Shown in pieces: positions 34,733-41,223 of a stretch of DNA of 41,223 bases. The notes beneath the pieces were generated by a model. The model had not been told where the DNA came from. It did not search any database and was given only the letters and a program-made list of their open reading frames with translations. Location: the NCBI GenBank assembly GCA_017482495.1, contig JAFUMU010000046.1:1-41223 (forward strand). Reading direction: 5' to 3'. Within the stretch, counting starts at the first letter, position 1. Each line of letters begins with the position of its first letter. This DNA comes from Clostridia bacterium (GTDB lineage: Bacteria > Bacillota > Clostridia > Oscillospirales > CAG-272). Made by a program: the position numbers and the translations under genes.

Positions 34733-35580
34733 TGTTCGATCACCCCCGGAAGTCTGCTTGCCGCAAATTTGACCGTATATATATCGAGACCTATATCAAC
34801 TCCGCAATCTCTCAGAGCTCTTGCCACTTTAGTGACCTCGGGAACGTCAAGTCCCACGCTGTAAAGCTCCTCAGCCCGACTGAAAACCTCCGCAGGAGTT
34901 CCCTCTATAACAGGAGCGCCGTTTGCCATGACCACTACTCTGTCGCAGTACATAGCCATATCCTCCATACTGTGAGATACGATTATAACGCTCTTTCCGC
35001 TTTCTCTCTGATAGTCTCTTATTCTCTGAAGTATCTCCCGCCTTGCACCGGGATCCAGCCCCGCCGCAGGCTCATCGAGCACAAGCACCTCAGGGTGCAT
35101 TGCTATAACGCCTGCCAGCGCCGCTCTTCTCTTCTGTCCTCCAGACAGGTCAAAGGGGCTCTTTTCAAGAAGGTGCGGCTTAAGACCGGCAAATCTTGCA
35201 GCCTCTTCCACAGCCTTCTCTATCTCATCAGGCTTCATCCCCATATTTCCGGGTCCGAAGGCTATGTCACGGCGCACTGTCTCATCAAAAAGCTGATACT
35301 CCGGGTACTGCATCACAAGTCCCACCTTAAAGCGCACCTTACTTATCTCTTTAGGTTCATCCCAGATATTCTTACCGTCAAGGAACACCTCTCCGCTATC
35401 GGGACGAAGAAGCCCGTTAAGCATCTGCACAAGGGTAGATTTACCGCTTCCCGTGTGTCCGATAAGCCCTGTTATCATATTATCTTTGAAGGTCACTGTC
35501 ACGTTATCCAGCGCCTTCATCTCATAAGGAGTTCCCTTACCGTAAACATATGTGAGATCTTTAATTACTATTTCTGCCAT
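34729..35580 (-). CDS. ecfA2: ECF transporter ATPase EcfA2
   Basis: A 283-residue ABC ATPase. Walker A is GHTGSGKST (near 41-49), the signature LSGGQKRRAALAG, Walker B VLVLDEPAAGLDP and the switch His in IVSHS. Pairing with EcfA1 and EcfT gives the energising module of group II ECF transporters. It follows ecfA1 by two bases. Confidence 0.94.
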   Translation of the reverse strand: MAEIVIKDLTYVYGKGTPYEMKALDNVTVTFKDNMITGLIGHTGSGKSTLVQMLNGLLRPDSGEVFLDGKNIWDEPKEISKVRFKVGLVMQYPEYQLFDETVRRDIAFGPGNMGMKPDEIEKAVEEAARFAGLKPHLLEKSPFDLSGGQKRRAALAGVIAMHPEVLVLDEPAAGLDPGARREILQRIRDYQRESGKSVIIVSHSMEDMAMYCDRVVVMANGAPVIEGTPAEVFSRAEELYSVGLDVPEVTKVARALRDCGVDIGLDIYTVKFAASRLPGVIEQ

Positions 35581-35582
35581 AA

Positions 35583-36455
35583 TCAGTCTTTCTTCTCATC
35601 AAGCGCTCGTGCTATCTCCTCGGCGCAAAGGCGAGGATCAAATATATCAAGTCGGACATCATAGCCCGCCTTCTTCATTCTCCACAGCAGCTCTGTTGTC
35701 TGAGGAACATCAAGATTTGCCTTCCATAGCTCCTCGGGACGGCTGAATACCTCAGAGGGGGTACCGTCCATTAGTATGCATCCGTCGCTCATCACTATGA
35801 CTCTGTCGGCCATGGTGGCTTCATTCATATAGTGGGTAATATGGAGCACTGTAACTCCTTCCTCTCGGTTGAGCTTTGTTATAGTCTCCATTACCTCCTT
35901 GCGTCCTGCAGGATCAAGCATCGCTGTGCTTTCATCAAAAATGATGCACTTGCGCCTCATAGCGATAGCTCCCGCAATTGCAACTCTCTGTTTCTGACCG
36001 CCTGAAAGACGGTGAGCCTCGTGACGGGCATATTTTGTCATACCTACAGTAGCAAGCGCGCTGTCTACTCTCTTTCTTATCTTCTCCGATGGAAGCCCCA
36101 GATTCTCACATCCGAAGGCAACGTCTTCCTCTACGATAGTGGCAACAAGCTGGTTATCGGGATTCTGGAACACCATACCCACCTGACGCCGCGCCGCATA
36201 GACATCTTCATCAGACACATTTTCATCTGTCATGTTTTTACCGCCGATATAAAGCTGACCTCCGTCAGGCTCAAGCACCAGACAAAGCAGCTTGGCAAGG
36301 GTGCTTTTGCCGCTTCCGTTATGACCGAGAATAGCTACAAATTCCCCTTCGTTTACACTAAAGCTCACATCTCTCAGCGCAACATGGGGCGCCATTCCCT
36401 CTTCATCTGCCGGATAGGCATAGGAAAGATGCGATGCCTCTATTATTTTGTTCAT
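35583..36455 (-). CDS. ecfA1: ECF transporter ATPase EcfA1
   Basis: A 290-residue ABC ATPase. Walker A is GHNGSGKST, the Q-loop is MVFQNPDNQLV, the signature LSGGQKQRVAIAG and Walker B CIIFDESTAMLDP. The FDEST variant, with Ser in place of the usual Pro, is typical of EcfA1. It forms the heterodimer with EcfA2. Its ATG directly abuts the stop of the upstream DUF559 gene, so both are on one transcript. Confidence 0.94.
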   Translation of the reverse strand: MNKIIEASHLSYAYPADEEGMAPHVALRDVSFSVNEGEFVAILGHNGSGKSTLAKLLCLVLEPDGGQLYIGGKNMTDENVSDEDVYAARRQVGMVFQNPDNQLVATIVEEDVAFGCENLGLPSEKIRKRVDSALATVGMTKYARHEAHRLSGGQKQRVAIAGAIAMRRKCIIFDESTAMLDPAGRKEVMETITKLNREEGVTVLHITHYMNEATMADRVIVMSDGCILMDGTPSEVFSRPEELWKANLDVPQTTELLWRMKKAGYDVRLDIFDPRLCAEEIARALDEKKD

Positions 36456-36857
36456 TCAGTTGTCTCCCGTCCTTCTTTTTGGTGAATGTTTCTTCATGTC
36501 TGAATATTCAAATCCTGTATGCTTTAATATGTCCTTACAAACGCCACTGAAATTGCTGTTGATGCTCTTATTGGAATATCTTAAGACCTTAATACCGAGA
36601 GATGCAAGATAATTGTCTCTTTCAATATCGTCGGCCTTATTATCCGGCATCAGGTGCTGACGACCGTCGATCTCTATAGCTATCTTTGAGCTTGAAATGA
36701 AGAAATCAACTATATAGTTTCCTATATTTTTTTGACGGTTGACAGTTACAGGAAAGCGCTTTAAGAATTGATACCAAAGTTTTTTCTCCTCCGGTGTCAT
36801 ATTTTTTCGAAGGACCTGCGCTATTCCGACAAATCTTTTGTTGTATTCGTATGACAT
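36456..36857 (-). CDS. DUF559 family endonuclease-like protein
   Basis: A 133-residue protein from the ATG at 36857; a TTG seven codons earlier is the alternative start, and neither has a clear ribosome site. Motifs are LRKNMTPEEKKLWYQFL, the nuclease core IVDFFISSSKIAIEIDGRQH and LGIKVLRYSNKSI, as in Vsr-like or restriction-endonuclease-fold DUF559 proteins. Asp in VDF and Glu in IEIDG are the likely metal ligands. Similar short proteins are scattered in mobile regions. Its leader is supplied by a MITE-like repeat, and it runs straight into ecfA1. Its cellular role is unknown. Confidence 0.85.
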   Translation of the reverse strand: MSYEYNKRFVGIAQVLRKNMTPEEKKLWYQFLKRFPVTVNRQKNIGNYIVDFFISSSKIAIEIDGRQHLMPDNKADDIERDNYLASLGIKVLRYSNKSINSNFSGVCKDILKHTGFEYSDMKKHSPKRRTGDN

Positions 36858-36883
36858 ATTATTTTTATTTCTATGCAAATTAG

Positions 36884-37035
36884 TTTGTGTTTTAGATTCT
36901 CCTCATCCACTCTTGGGGATGTCTTGTATTATAACTCTATTATCCTGCAAACATCATCCGTTGAAGCTGAGTGTCGGTCGCCGCCTTTACACTCCCCAGC
37001 GGGGAGGGGGGACCGCGTCAGCGGTGGGTGAGGAG
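36884..37035. repeat. MITE-like element 1 (left end shortened)
   Basis: Left end A at 36884-36910 lacks the inner hairpin part. Right end B at 36944-37035 is complete, starting CCTGCAAACATCATCCGTTG. The interior contains TATAAT read on the minus strand, a possible promoter for the DUF559-ecf operon. Confidence 0.75.
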
Positions 37036-37082
37036 AAAATTTACCATTTCAACTGTTAATGTATTTTAGTCATTAGTATTTG

Positions 37083-37338
37083 TTTGTGTTTGAGATTCTC
37101 CTCATCCACCACTTCGTGGTCCCCCTTCCCCGCTGGGGAAGGTTTGGGTGAAGATTCCTTTTCATTAGTTTCAATTGGGATAAATTTACGTGATATCCCA
37201 CTCATTGTTATTGATAAATCTCAAGATGCTTTATTAACCTGCAAATATCATCCGTTGCGGCTGTACGTTGGTCGCCCCTTACACTCCCCAGCGGGGAGAC
37301 GGGGGATCCACACCTTACAGGTGTTAGTGGGTGAGGAG
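37083..37338. repeat. MITE-like element 2
   Basis: A at 37083-37148 and B at 37238-37338. The B end is the most diverged of the three, with an extra small hairpin (CACACCTTACAGGTGT). The interior is about 90 bp. Confidence 0.75.
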
Positions 37339-37386
37339 GCCCTCACACCTGCAACTATATTCATTTTACAAGCTTTTTATATTTAC

Positions 37387-37601
37387 TCTGGGTTAAGAAT
37401 TCTCCTCATCCACCACTTCGTGGTCCCCCTTCCCCGCTGGGGAAGGTTTGGGGTGGATTCTCTTCATCTGCTCTTGGTGAGATCTTGGATTAAATTATAA
37501 CTTTATTTTCCTGCAAACATCATCCGTTGAAGCTGAACGTCGATCTCTGCCTTTACACTCCCCAGCGGGGAGGGGGGACCGCGTCAGCGGTGGGTGAGGA
37601 G
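37387..37601. repeat. MITE-like element 3
   Basis: A at 37387-37454 and B at 37510-37601. The B end is nearly identical to that of element 1, which points to recent duplication or conversion. Confidence 0.75.
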
Positions 37602-37649
37602 AGCCCTCACGTTTTCAACTGTTGATATTTTGCATTTTTTTAATTTTAC

Positions 37650-37714
37650 TTTGTGTTATAGATTCTCCTCATCCACCACTTCGTGGTCCCCCTTCCCCGC
37701 TGGGGAAGGTTTGG
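37650..37714. repeat. MITE-like element 4 (left end only)
   Basis: A complete A end closely matches those of elements 2 and 3 but has no B partner before the methyltransferase gene begins 40 bases later. Confidence 0.75.
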
Positions 37715-37753
37715 AGTAAGTCCTTCTCATCCATTCGCGGGAAGGTTTGGAGG

Positions 37754-38632
37754 TCACTTCCTCTTAGCTGTCCATCTTGCGCTGGCGCCTGCCGGAAGAG
37801 GGAGTCCTGTTTCTGTTACGGGAAGACCTATCTCGCCTGCCTCAAAAGTTCCCTCCGTTTTAACGGCTGTTGCCACCATATATCCCATCGTGGCGGGGGA
37901 AAGTCCTGTTGTATAGGAATTGACGAGGAAGAAAAGAGGATCGTCGGAAAGGACCTCTGCCGCCAGCTTTATAAGATCATTGGCGCATTCCTCCAGCTTC
38001 CATACTTCACCGTTAGGTCCTCTGCCGTAGGAGGGAGGGTCCATGATTATACCCTCATATTTCTTACCTCGGCGTATTTCCCTTTCGATAAATTTCCTGC
38101 AATCGTCAACAATATATCTTACCGGCGCGTCTCCGAGCCCGCTTAACTTCAAGTTTTCCTTTGCCGCCTGCACCATTCCCTTGGATGCGTCTACGTGACA
38201 AACAGATGCGCCTGCCTTTGCTGCCGCCGCAGTTGCGCCGCCTGTGTATGCAAAAAGGTTAAGAACTCTGACCTCTCTCTCGGGGTCTTCCTTCTTTGCT
38301 TTTCTTATTATATCCGAAAACCAGTCCCAGTTAACCGCCTGCTCAGGAAAAAGTCCCGTATGCTTAAACCCCATGGGACGAAGCTTGAAGGTGAGCTCTC
38401 CGTAGCTTATACACCAATCATCAGGCATATTGGAAACTACCCACTTTCCTCCTCCGCTTTTGCTTCTTCTGTAAACTCCGTGAGCATTCTTCCACAGAGG
38501 ATGGCGTCGTGGACTGTCCCATATTATCTGAGGGTCGGGTCTGATAAGGATATAATCTCCCCATCTCTCAAGTCTCTCTCCGCCTGATGCGTCCAGAAGC
38601 TCATAATCCTGCCATTTATTACTATACCACAT
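37754..38632 (-). CDS. RlmI/RlmK-like SAM-dependent methyltransferase
   Basis: A 292-residue class I methyltransferase of the COG1092 type. The N-terminal part has strands DYELLDASGGERLERWGDY. The SAM site is VLNLFAYTGGATAAAAKAGA, followed by VCHVDASKGM and the catalytic-loop IIMDPPSYGRG. Relatives methylate cytosines of 23S rRNA. It lacks the N-terminal PUA domain of RlmI, so its length fits the shorter clostridial form. It lies 14 bases after ruvC on the same strand. The exact RNA target is not known. Confidence 0.85.
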   Translation of the reverse strand: MWYSNKWQDYELLDASGGERLERWGDYILIRPDPQIIWDSPRRHPLWKNAHGVYRRSKSGGGKWVVSNMPDDWCISYGELTFKLRPMGFKHTGLFPEQAVNWDWFSDIIRKAKKEDPEREVRVLNLFAYTGGATAAAAKAGASVCHVDASKGMVQAAKENLKLSGLGDAPVRYIVDDCRKFIEREIRRGKKYEGIIMDPPSYGRGPNGEVWKLEECANDLIKLAAEVLSDDPLFFLVNSYTTGLSPATMGYMVATAVKTEGTFEAGEIGLPVTETGLPLPAGASARWTAKRK

Positions 38633-38646
38633 AATTTATGTTCCCT

Positions 38647-39144
38647 TTATTTGTTATAATATTGAGCCAGCTTGGACATACTTGCGTGTCCGTGGCAGAT
38701 AGCTATTGCAAGAGCATCAGCCGTATCGTCAGGCTTGGGAGGCTCTCTTAGCCCTAAAAACCCCGTTACCATAGCTATTACCTGCTTTTTTTCCGCCCGT
38801 CCGTAGCCTACTATGGACTGCTTGACCTGCAGGGGGGTATACTCATATATAGGTATCCCGTTCTGATGGGCACTGAGCAGTATAACTCCTCTTGCCTCTG
38901 CAACTACAATGCCGGTTTTTTGATTGGTATTCCAAAAAAGCTCTTCGATGCTCATTGCATCGGGCTTATACTTTTCTATTATGGCGCACATACCGTCATA
39001 GACCTGACGGAGACGCTCCTCAGTGCTGAGCCCTGCCTTGGTCTGGATCGAGCCATATGCCACAGGACGGAATTTGATGCCGTTATACTGAAGCACTCCC
39101 CAGCCAACAATGGCAATACCGGGGTCGATACCAAGTATGATCAT
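38647..39144 (-). CDS. ruvC: Crossover junction endodeoxyribonuclease RuvC
   Basis: A 165-residue protein from the ATG at 39144, chosen for its AAAGGAG site; the frame is open 12 codons further up. Catalytic acids are Asp7 (GIDPG), Glu67 or 68 (IEELFW) and the Asp139-143 cluster (PDDTADALA). RuvC cuts Holliday junctions. ruvA and ruvB, often adjacent, are not seen on either side; the methyltransferase gene follows instead. Confidence 0.94.
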   Translation of the reverse strand: MIILGIDPGIAIVGWGVLQYNGIKFRPVAYGSIQTKAGLSTEERLRQVYDGMCAIIEKYKPDAMSIEELFWNTNQKTGIVVAEARGVILLSAHQNGIPIYEYTPLQVKQSIVGYGRAEKKQVIAMVTGFLGLREPPKPDDTADALAIAICHGHASMSKLAQYYNK

Positions 39145-39188
39145 ATGACTTCTCCTTTCCATCGGGTGCAGTGCTCCCATAATAGGTT

Positions 39189-39217
39189 ATTATAACACAA
39201 CACTGCCGACAAGTCAA
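39189..39217 (-). promoter_or_regulatory. Promoter of ruvC
   Basis: On the minus strand TTGACT (39212-39217) and TATAAT (39189-39194) lie 17 bases apart, with a TG in the extended -10 position. About 45 bases separate the -10 from the ATG. Confidence 0.8.
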
Positions 39218-39305
39218 AGATTTACGCATACTTTTTCTCTTTTTTTACAATTTACTTACAAATACACAAAATAAGGAAATGAGTATAAATTTATTGTAAT
39301 ATTTC

Positions 39306-39334
39306 TTTACTTTAGAAGTGGTTTGTGGTATAAT
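39306..39334 (+). promoter_or_regulatory. Promoter of DUF951-yfhO
   Basis: TTTACT (39306-39311) and TATAAT (39329-39334) are 17 bases apart on the plus strand, divergent from the ruvC promoter. The first gene starts 34 bases after the -10. Confidence 0.7.
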
Positions 39335-39367
39335 GAATCTAATTGAAGAAAAGGGGAAAATGGCAGG

Positions 39368-39598
39368 ATGGCAGAAATACTGAAAATAGCTCTGGACGAC
39401 ATTTTAGAGTTGAAAAAGCCTCATCCTTGCGGCTCAAAGCAGTTTCGATGCGCAAGACTTGGCAGTGACATCCGAATAATCTGCACCGGATGCGGTCGGG
39501 ACATGACTATTCCCCGCATCAAGCTTGAAAAAGCTGTAAGAAAAATAATCAGATGTGAAGCATCATCTCCCGAAAAAGAAAGGAACCCTGCAAATTGA
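39368..39598 (+). CDS. DUF951 family protein
   Basis: A 76-residue protein with the family core LDDILELKKPHPCG, IRIICTGCGRDM and PRIKLEKAVRKI. Three cysteines could bind a metal. Function unknown. The ribosome site AAGGGG is 12 bases upstream. It sits closer to an out-of-frame ATG at 39360 that opens a seven-codon frame (MAGWQKY) overlapping the start. The gene ends in TTGA, where the next gene begins. Confidence 0.87.
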   Translation: MAEILKIALDDILELKKPHPCGSKQFRCARLGSDIRIICTGCGRDMTIPRIKLEKAVRKIIRCEASSPEKERNPAN

Positions 39599-41223
39599 AC
39601 AACACTCAGCTTCTCGCTCCCTACACGTCTCCCACAGATGTAAGGAGCTACCTTAAATCATTATTCAAAGGCGATCGCAAATATCTCTGGGCTTGCTTTT
39701 TACTGCCCATGATCGTTATGTGGGTCATCTACATCTGTATGGAGGTATTCCCCTTCGGAGAGGAAAGCGTTCTCGTGCTTGACCTTAACGGTCAGTATGT
39801 TTACTTCTTCGAGGAGTTAAAAAATATAATCTACGGCGACGGAAGCTTGCTCTATACCTTCAGCCGAGCAATGGGCGGCGAATTCTTCGGAATATTTGCA
39901 TACTATCTTTCCAGCCCGTTTTCATTTATCGTAGCACTTTTCCCCGACGCATATATGACCGAAGCACTTCTTATAATGTTTCTTCTCAAAACAGGCTGCT
40001 GCGGCCTGACCTTCGGTATATATATCGACGCCACAAGAAAAAAGGATCCCATTGCAACAGTTATCTTCTCTGCAATGTACGCTCTCTGCGGATATGCCGT
40101 GGTTATGCAGCACAATACAATGTGGATAGATAACCTCATCCTCCTGCCTGTTATAATGCTCTCCGTTGAGAACATGATAAAATATGGCAAGTATAAGATG
40201 TTTGTCATAAGCCTTGCAATGGCAATATTCTCCAACTTCTATATAGGATATATGTCCTGTATCTTCGTTGCAGTATATTTCTTCTACTACTATTTTGCAA
40301 ATGAAGAGTCCGTGAGGAATCCCATGGGCGAAAAAAAGCACTTCCCCAAAAGCTTTGCGCGTATTGCAGTATTTTCCGTTATCGTCATCCTGATTTGCGC
40401 CGCACTGCTTCTTTGCACCTACTATTCTCTGAATTTCGGTAAAACAGAGTTTTCCAATCCCAACTACGGCCTTACCCAACGTTTTGATTGGATGGATATG
40501 CTTTCCAAATTCTACTTCGGAAGCTATGACACTGTCCGTCCGGAGGGACTTCCCTGGCTCTATTGCGGCATGCTGGCAGTTATTCTCGCTCCACTTTATT
40601 TCTTTGCACCTCATATCAAAACAAGAGAAAAGATCGCCACAGGTATCCTTGTAGTATTCTTCTTTCTCTCCTTCAACGCATCCACCCTTGACCTTGTGTG
40701 GCACGGAATGCAAAAGCCCAACTGGCTCAACTACCGCTACAGCTATATACTTTGCTTTATTATCCTGCTTATGGCTTATAAGGCATATGAAAGAATCTCT
40801 GAGATCGGTTACCGCAAGGTCATCGGAAGCTGTGCAGCAGTTGCAGGCATAATACTCGTACTGCAAAAGCTGGAGCTCAAAAATGTTGACGACCTTAAAA
40901 CAGTGTGGTGTTCACTTATCATCGTCGCCATTTATCTTGCAGTGCTGAGAGCAGCTACCATGCCCGATAAGGAGCTTCGCAAAACAACAGCTCTTATCCT
41001 TGCCATTCTTTGTACTCTTGAGCTTTTCTGTGCAGGACTTCTTAACGTTATAGCACTGGACAAGGACGTTGTGTATTCCAGCAGGACATCATACCAGAGC
41101 TTCAGAAAGAGAGTATCCCCCATAGTTGACCTTATCAATGAAAAGGACGATAGCTTCTTCCGTATGGAAAAGACCGTACACAGAAAGACAAATGACCCCT
41201 ATCTTCTTGATATGAACGGTTTC
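39595..41223 (+). CDS. YfhO family membrane protein (runs off the window)
   Basis: The frame is open for 543 codons from a TTG at 39595 to the end of the window. The TTG shares bases with the TGA stop of the DUF951 gene, and AAAGGA lies just upstream. A cytoplasmic head is followed by a long first TM helix and the YfhO-type loop LDLNGQYVYFFEEL, then MGGEFFGIFAYYLSSPF, WIDNLILLPVIML and many more TM helices. YfhO proteins are large GT-C-like membrane proteins; the Bacillus one is linked to lipoteichoic acid glycosylation. The C-terminal part is missing only because the window ends. Confidence 0.88.
   Translation, partial: MNNTQLLAPYTSPTDVRSYLKSLFKGDRKYLWACFLLPMIVMWVIYICMEVFPFGEESVLVLDLNGQYVYFFEELKNIIYGDGSLLYTFSRAMGGEFFGIFAYYLSSPFSFIVALFPDAYMTEALLIMFLLKTGCCGLTFGIYIDATRKKDPIATVIFSAMYALCGYAVVMQHNTMWIDNLILLPVIMLSVENMIKYGKYKMFVISLAMAIFSNFYIGYMSCIFVAVYFFYYYFANEESVRNPMGEKKHFPKSFARIAVFSVIVILICAALLLCTYYSLNFGKTEFSNPNYGLTQRFDWMDMLSKFYFGSYDTVRPEGLPWLYCGMLAVILAPLYFFAPHIKTREKIATGILVVFFFLSFNASTLDLVWHGMQKPNWLNYRYSYILCFIILLMAYKAYERISEIGYRKVIGSCAAVAGIILVLQKLELKNVDDLKTVWCSLIIVAIYLAVLRAATMPDKELRKTTALILAILCTLELFCAGLLNVIALDKDVVYSSRTSYQSFRKRVSPIVDLINEKDDSFFRMEKTVHRKTNDPYLLDMNGF

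Larger units (their letters stand above)
36884..37714. repeat. Cluster of MITE-like elements with inverted ends
   Basis: This gene-free stretch of about 0.87 kb holds elements built from a left end A (CTCCTCATCCACC, a small TTCG hairpin, then CTTCCCCGCTGGGGAAGG) and a right end B (CTCCCCAGCGGGGAG, later GTGGGTGAGGAG). A and B are inverted, diverged versions of one another. Three A-B pairs lie in tandem, plus one lone A at 37650-37714. Spacers of about 48 bases share CAACTG and T-rich stretches. Elements are about 150-255 bp long and carry no ORF of note. They look like non-autonomous mobile elements; no transposase is seen. Confidence 0.8.

Noticed and set aside
36838..37500. Plus-strand frames with proline-rich repeats in the 36.8-37.7 kb gap
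   Set aside because: They follow the MITE-like repeats, have no ribosome site and change frame between copies.

Overview
The window looks like chromosome from a Gram-positive member of the Clostridia, most likely an Oscillospiraceae/Ruminococcus-type gut anaerobe. The reasons are strong Shine-Dalgarno sites, TTGACA/TATAAT promoters, an ECF transporter module, ClpE-like and YfhO proteins, DUF951 and DUF5711 families, and teichoic-acid genes. This is inferred from gene content and is not a species call. Most genes lie on the minus strand in tight operons; the lic cluster and the right end are on the plus strand.

Layout. 1-4.5 kb: a MarR regulator with a visible promoter and operator drives an old-yellow-enzyme-type reductase and a two-subunit aconitase X. 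4.6-7.9 kb: a large two-TM surface protein with an outside subtilase and von Willebrand A domain and inside zinc ribbons. 8.2-15.1 kb, plus strand: licC-licA-licB, a TagF-like glycerophosphotransferase and a YidC-like/sulfatase-fold fusion, together a phosphocholine and teichoic-acid type surface-polymer operon without a visible licD. 15.1-17.4 kb: an AT-rich island next to the 3' end of ssrA. It holds a broken piece of a phage/ICE polyvalent protein and two parallel arrays of small hairpins that bracket a two-gene operon (four-helix-bundle protein and small membrane protein). 17.4-18.3 kb: ssrA and smpB. 18.5-23.8 kb: asparagine synthase, D-aspartate-ligase-like ATP-grasp, Asp/Glu racemase and MurE, read as a peptidoglycan D-Asp/D-Asn cross-bridge module. 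23.8-28 kb: two small membrane proteins, an Mrp/NBP35 Fe-S carrier, and a P-type ATPase homologue that has lost every catalytic motif. 28.1-33.8 kb: truA, a DUF5711 protein, cvpA, pgsA and a ClpE-like unfoldase. 33.9-36.9 kb: ecfT, ecfA2, ecfA1 and a DUF559 nuclease. 36.9-37.75 kb: about 0.87 kb of MITE-like repeats. 37.75-39.15 kb: ruvC and an rRNA-methyltransferase-like gene. 39.3 kb to the end, plus strand: DUF951 and the start of a YfhO-family protein.

The strongest candidate for an undescribed system is the pair of hairpin arrays at 16090-16266 and 17181-17349. Each has four copies of a 7-nt separator on the left and four inverted copies on the right. The variable segments between the separators are themselves small palindromes. 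A 12-13 bp long-range stem closes each right half, and a terminator-type hairpin follows. The separators differ (GTGAAAT in one array, ATGATAT in the other) but the plan is the same. They bracket a gene from the family first found in 23S rRNA intervening sequences.
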